From NCBI GenBank assembly GCA_018065415.1, contig JAGHTI010000063.1:1-38606 (forward strand): a DNA stretch of 38,606 nt, written 5' to 3'. The translations under genes and the position numbers were made by a program. The notes under the pieces are model-generated. The model was not told where the DNA came from. It worked only from the letters and a program-made list of their open reading frames with translations, and did no database searches. Within the stretch, counting starts at the first letter, position 1. Each line of letters starts with the position of its first letter. Positions 38,093-38,606 of this stretch are shown piece after piece. This stretch comes from Candidatus Equicola stercoris (GTDB taxonomy: Bacteria > Bacteroidota > Bacteroidia > Bacteroidales > Bacteroidaceae).

Positions 38093-38321
38093 TTAACTTA
38101 TGGGCTATCATAAATGCAGATGTCAGCAACCGTAAATGCTGATGTGTGCAACCGTAATTGCTGATGTGAACAGCCGAAATTGATGATAAGACCAACCACT
38201 ATTGGAAATACGAATGTGCATAGTTGGAAGTACGACCAACCACTATAGAAAATACGAGTGACCACATTTGCAATTTCTACCTACGCACGTGCAACTTTCA
38301 AGTCACCCGAGCTTAACTTAT
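38093..38321. repeat. Degenerate tandem array, exact 22-nt period (array 2), bounded by TTAACTTAT direct repeats
   Basis: 38116 gcagatgtcagcaaccgtaaat, 38138 gctgatgtgtgcaaccgtaatt, 38160 gctgatgtgaacagccgaaatt, 38182 gatgataagaccaaccactatt, 38204 ggaaatacgaatgtgcatagtt, 38226 ggaagtacgaccaaccactata, 38248 gaaaatacgagtgaccacattt; ttaacttat at 38093-38101 and 38313-38321. Confidence 0.8.
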
Positions 38322-38402
38322 ACTAAAAACTCTGTGAGGAGATACATACATTATAATTCAGTATCTTGTTTATAGCAGAGAAAGCTCCGTTTTTTTTTAT
38401 TT

Positions 38403-38431
38403 CTCGCAAAGGAAATCTTGCCTCTTGCGAG
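38403..38431. repeat. Inverted repeat / hairpin CTCGCAAAGG...CCTCTTGCGAG
   Basis: ctcgcaaaggaaatcttgcctcttgcgag; about 10-bp stem with one bulge; no downstream T-tract in either orientation. Confidence 0.6.
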
Positions 38432-38498
38432 GTTATGTATCTAAGTATATGCCTTTATGCAAGTAAACTTCCAAAAGTCATATTCTTTTATACATGCC

Positions 38499-38563
38499 AT
38501 CTGCGATGACTCAAGATTTCACGCAGAGAGCAGAGGCAATCTGCGATTGCTACGCAGAGATTT
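38499..38563. repeat. Short interspersed repeat: two copies of ATCTGCGAT(n)CT ... ACGCAGAGA
   Basis: atctgcgatgactcaagatttcacgcagagag and atctgcgattgctacgcagagattt; direct copies, each also partly self-complementary (CTGCG/CGCAG). Confidence 0.6.
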
Positions 38564-38606
38564 TACTATACTCATCATTATATTTGCAAAAGATACCAAT
38601 CTTGTT

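Noticed and set aside
38375-38431. Rho-independent terminator at the hairpin near the window end
   Set aside because: The T-tract precedes the hairpin on the plus strand and becomes an A-tract after it on the minus strand, so it is not canonical in either direction.

Overview
The window is chromosomal Bacteroidales DNA, most likely Prevotella-like, judging from AT-rich TAnnTTTG promoter boxes, TonB receptor/lipoprotein operons and T9SS-like tails. It is mostly coding. Minus-strand blocks: (1) a CPA2 antiporter, an AmpG-like MFS transporter, a 1255-aa GT/HxHxQ nucleotidylyltransferase-like/SpoIID fusion, a PdxA-like protein and rlmN; (2) a surface nuclease lipoprotein followed upstream by choice-of-anchor-J and DUF5689-like lipoproteins and a TonB-dependent receptor; (3) an OmpA-family protein and an outer-membrane beta-barrel receptor; (4) a polyprenyl synthase and miaB. 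Plus-strand blocks: aroA; a THUMP methyltransferase, an S9 peptidase and a DedA-like protein; efp, GT2, radC, a DUF59 protein, an LpxH-like protein and pepD; then a secreted protein, an MsbA-like ABC transporter and prmC. The most interesting signals are: (a) two intergenic arrays of highly degenerate units with an exact 22-nt period, one of them bounded by a 9-bp direct repeat exactly 220 nt apart; (b) a palindromic intergenic repeat also inserted in frame inside prmC, which carries a 9-bp microsatellite as well; (c) a PdxA-like protein that appears to have lost all three metal-binding histidines and is coupled by ATGA overlap to an apparently cytoplasmic GT/nucleotidylyltransferase/SpoIID fusion next to an AmpG-like importer, a candidate undescribed cell-wall salvage system; (d) a candidate extracellular nucleic-acid acquisition locus. 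All family calls are from reading motifs; no database search was run.
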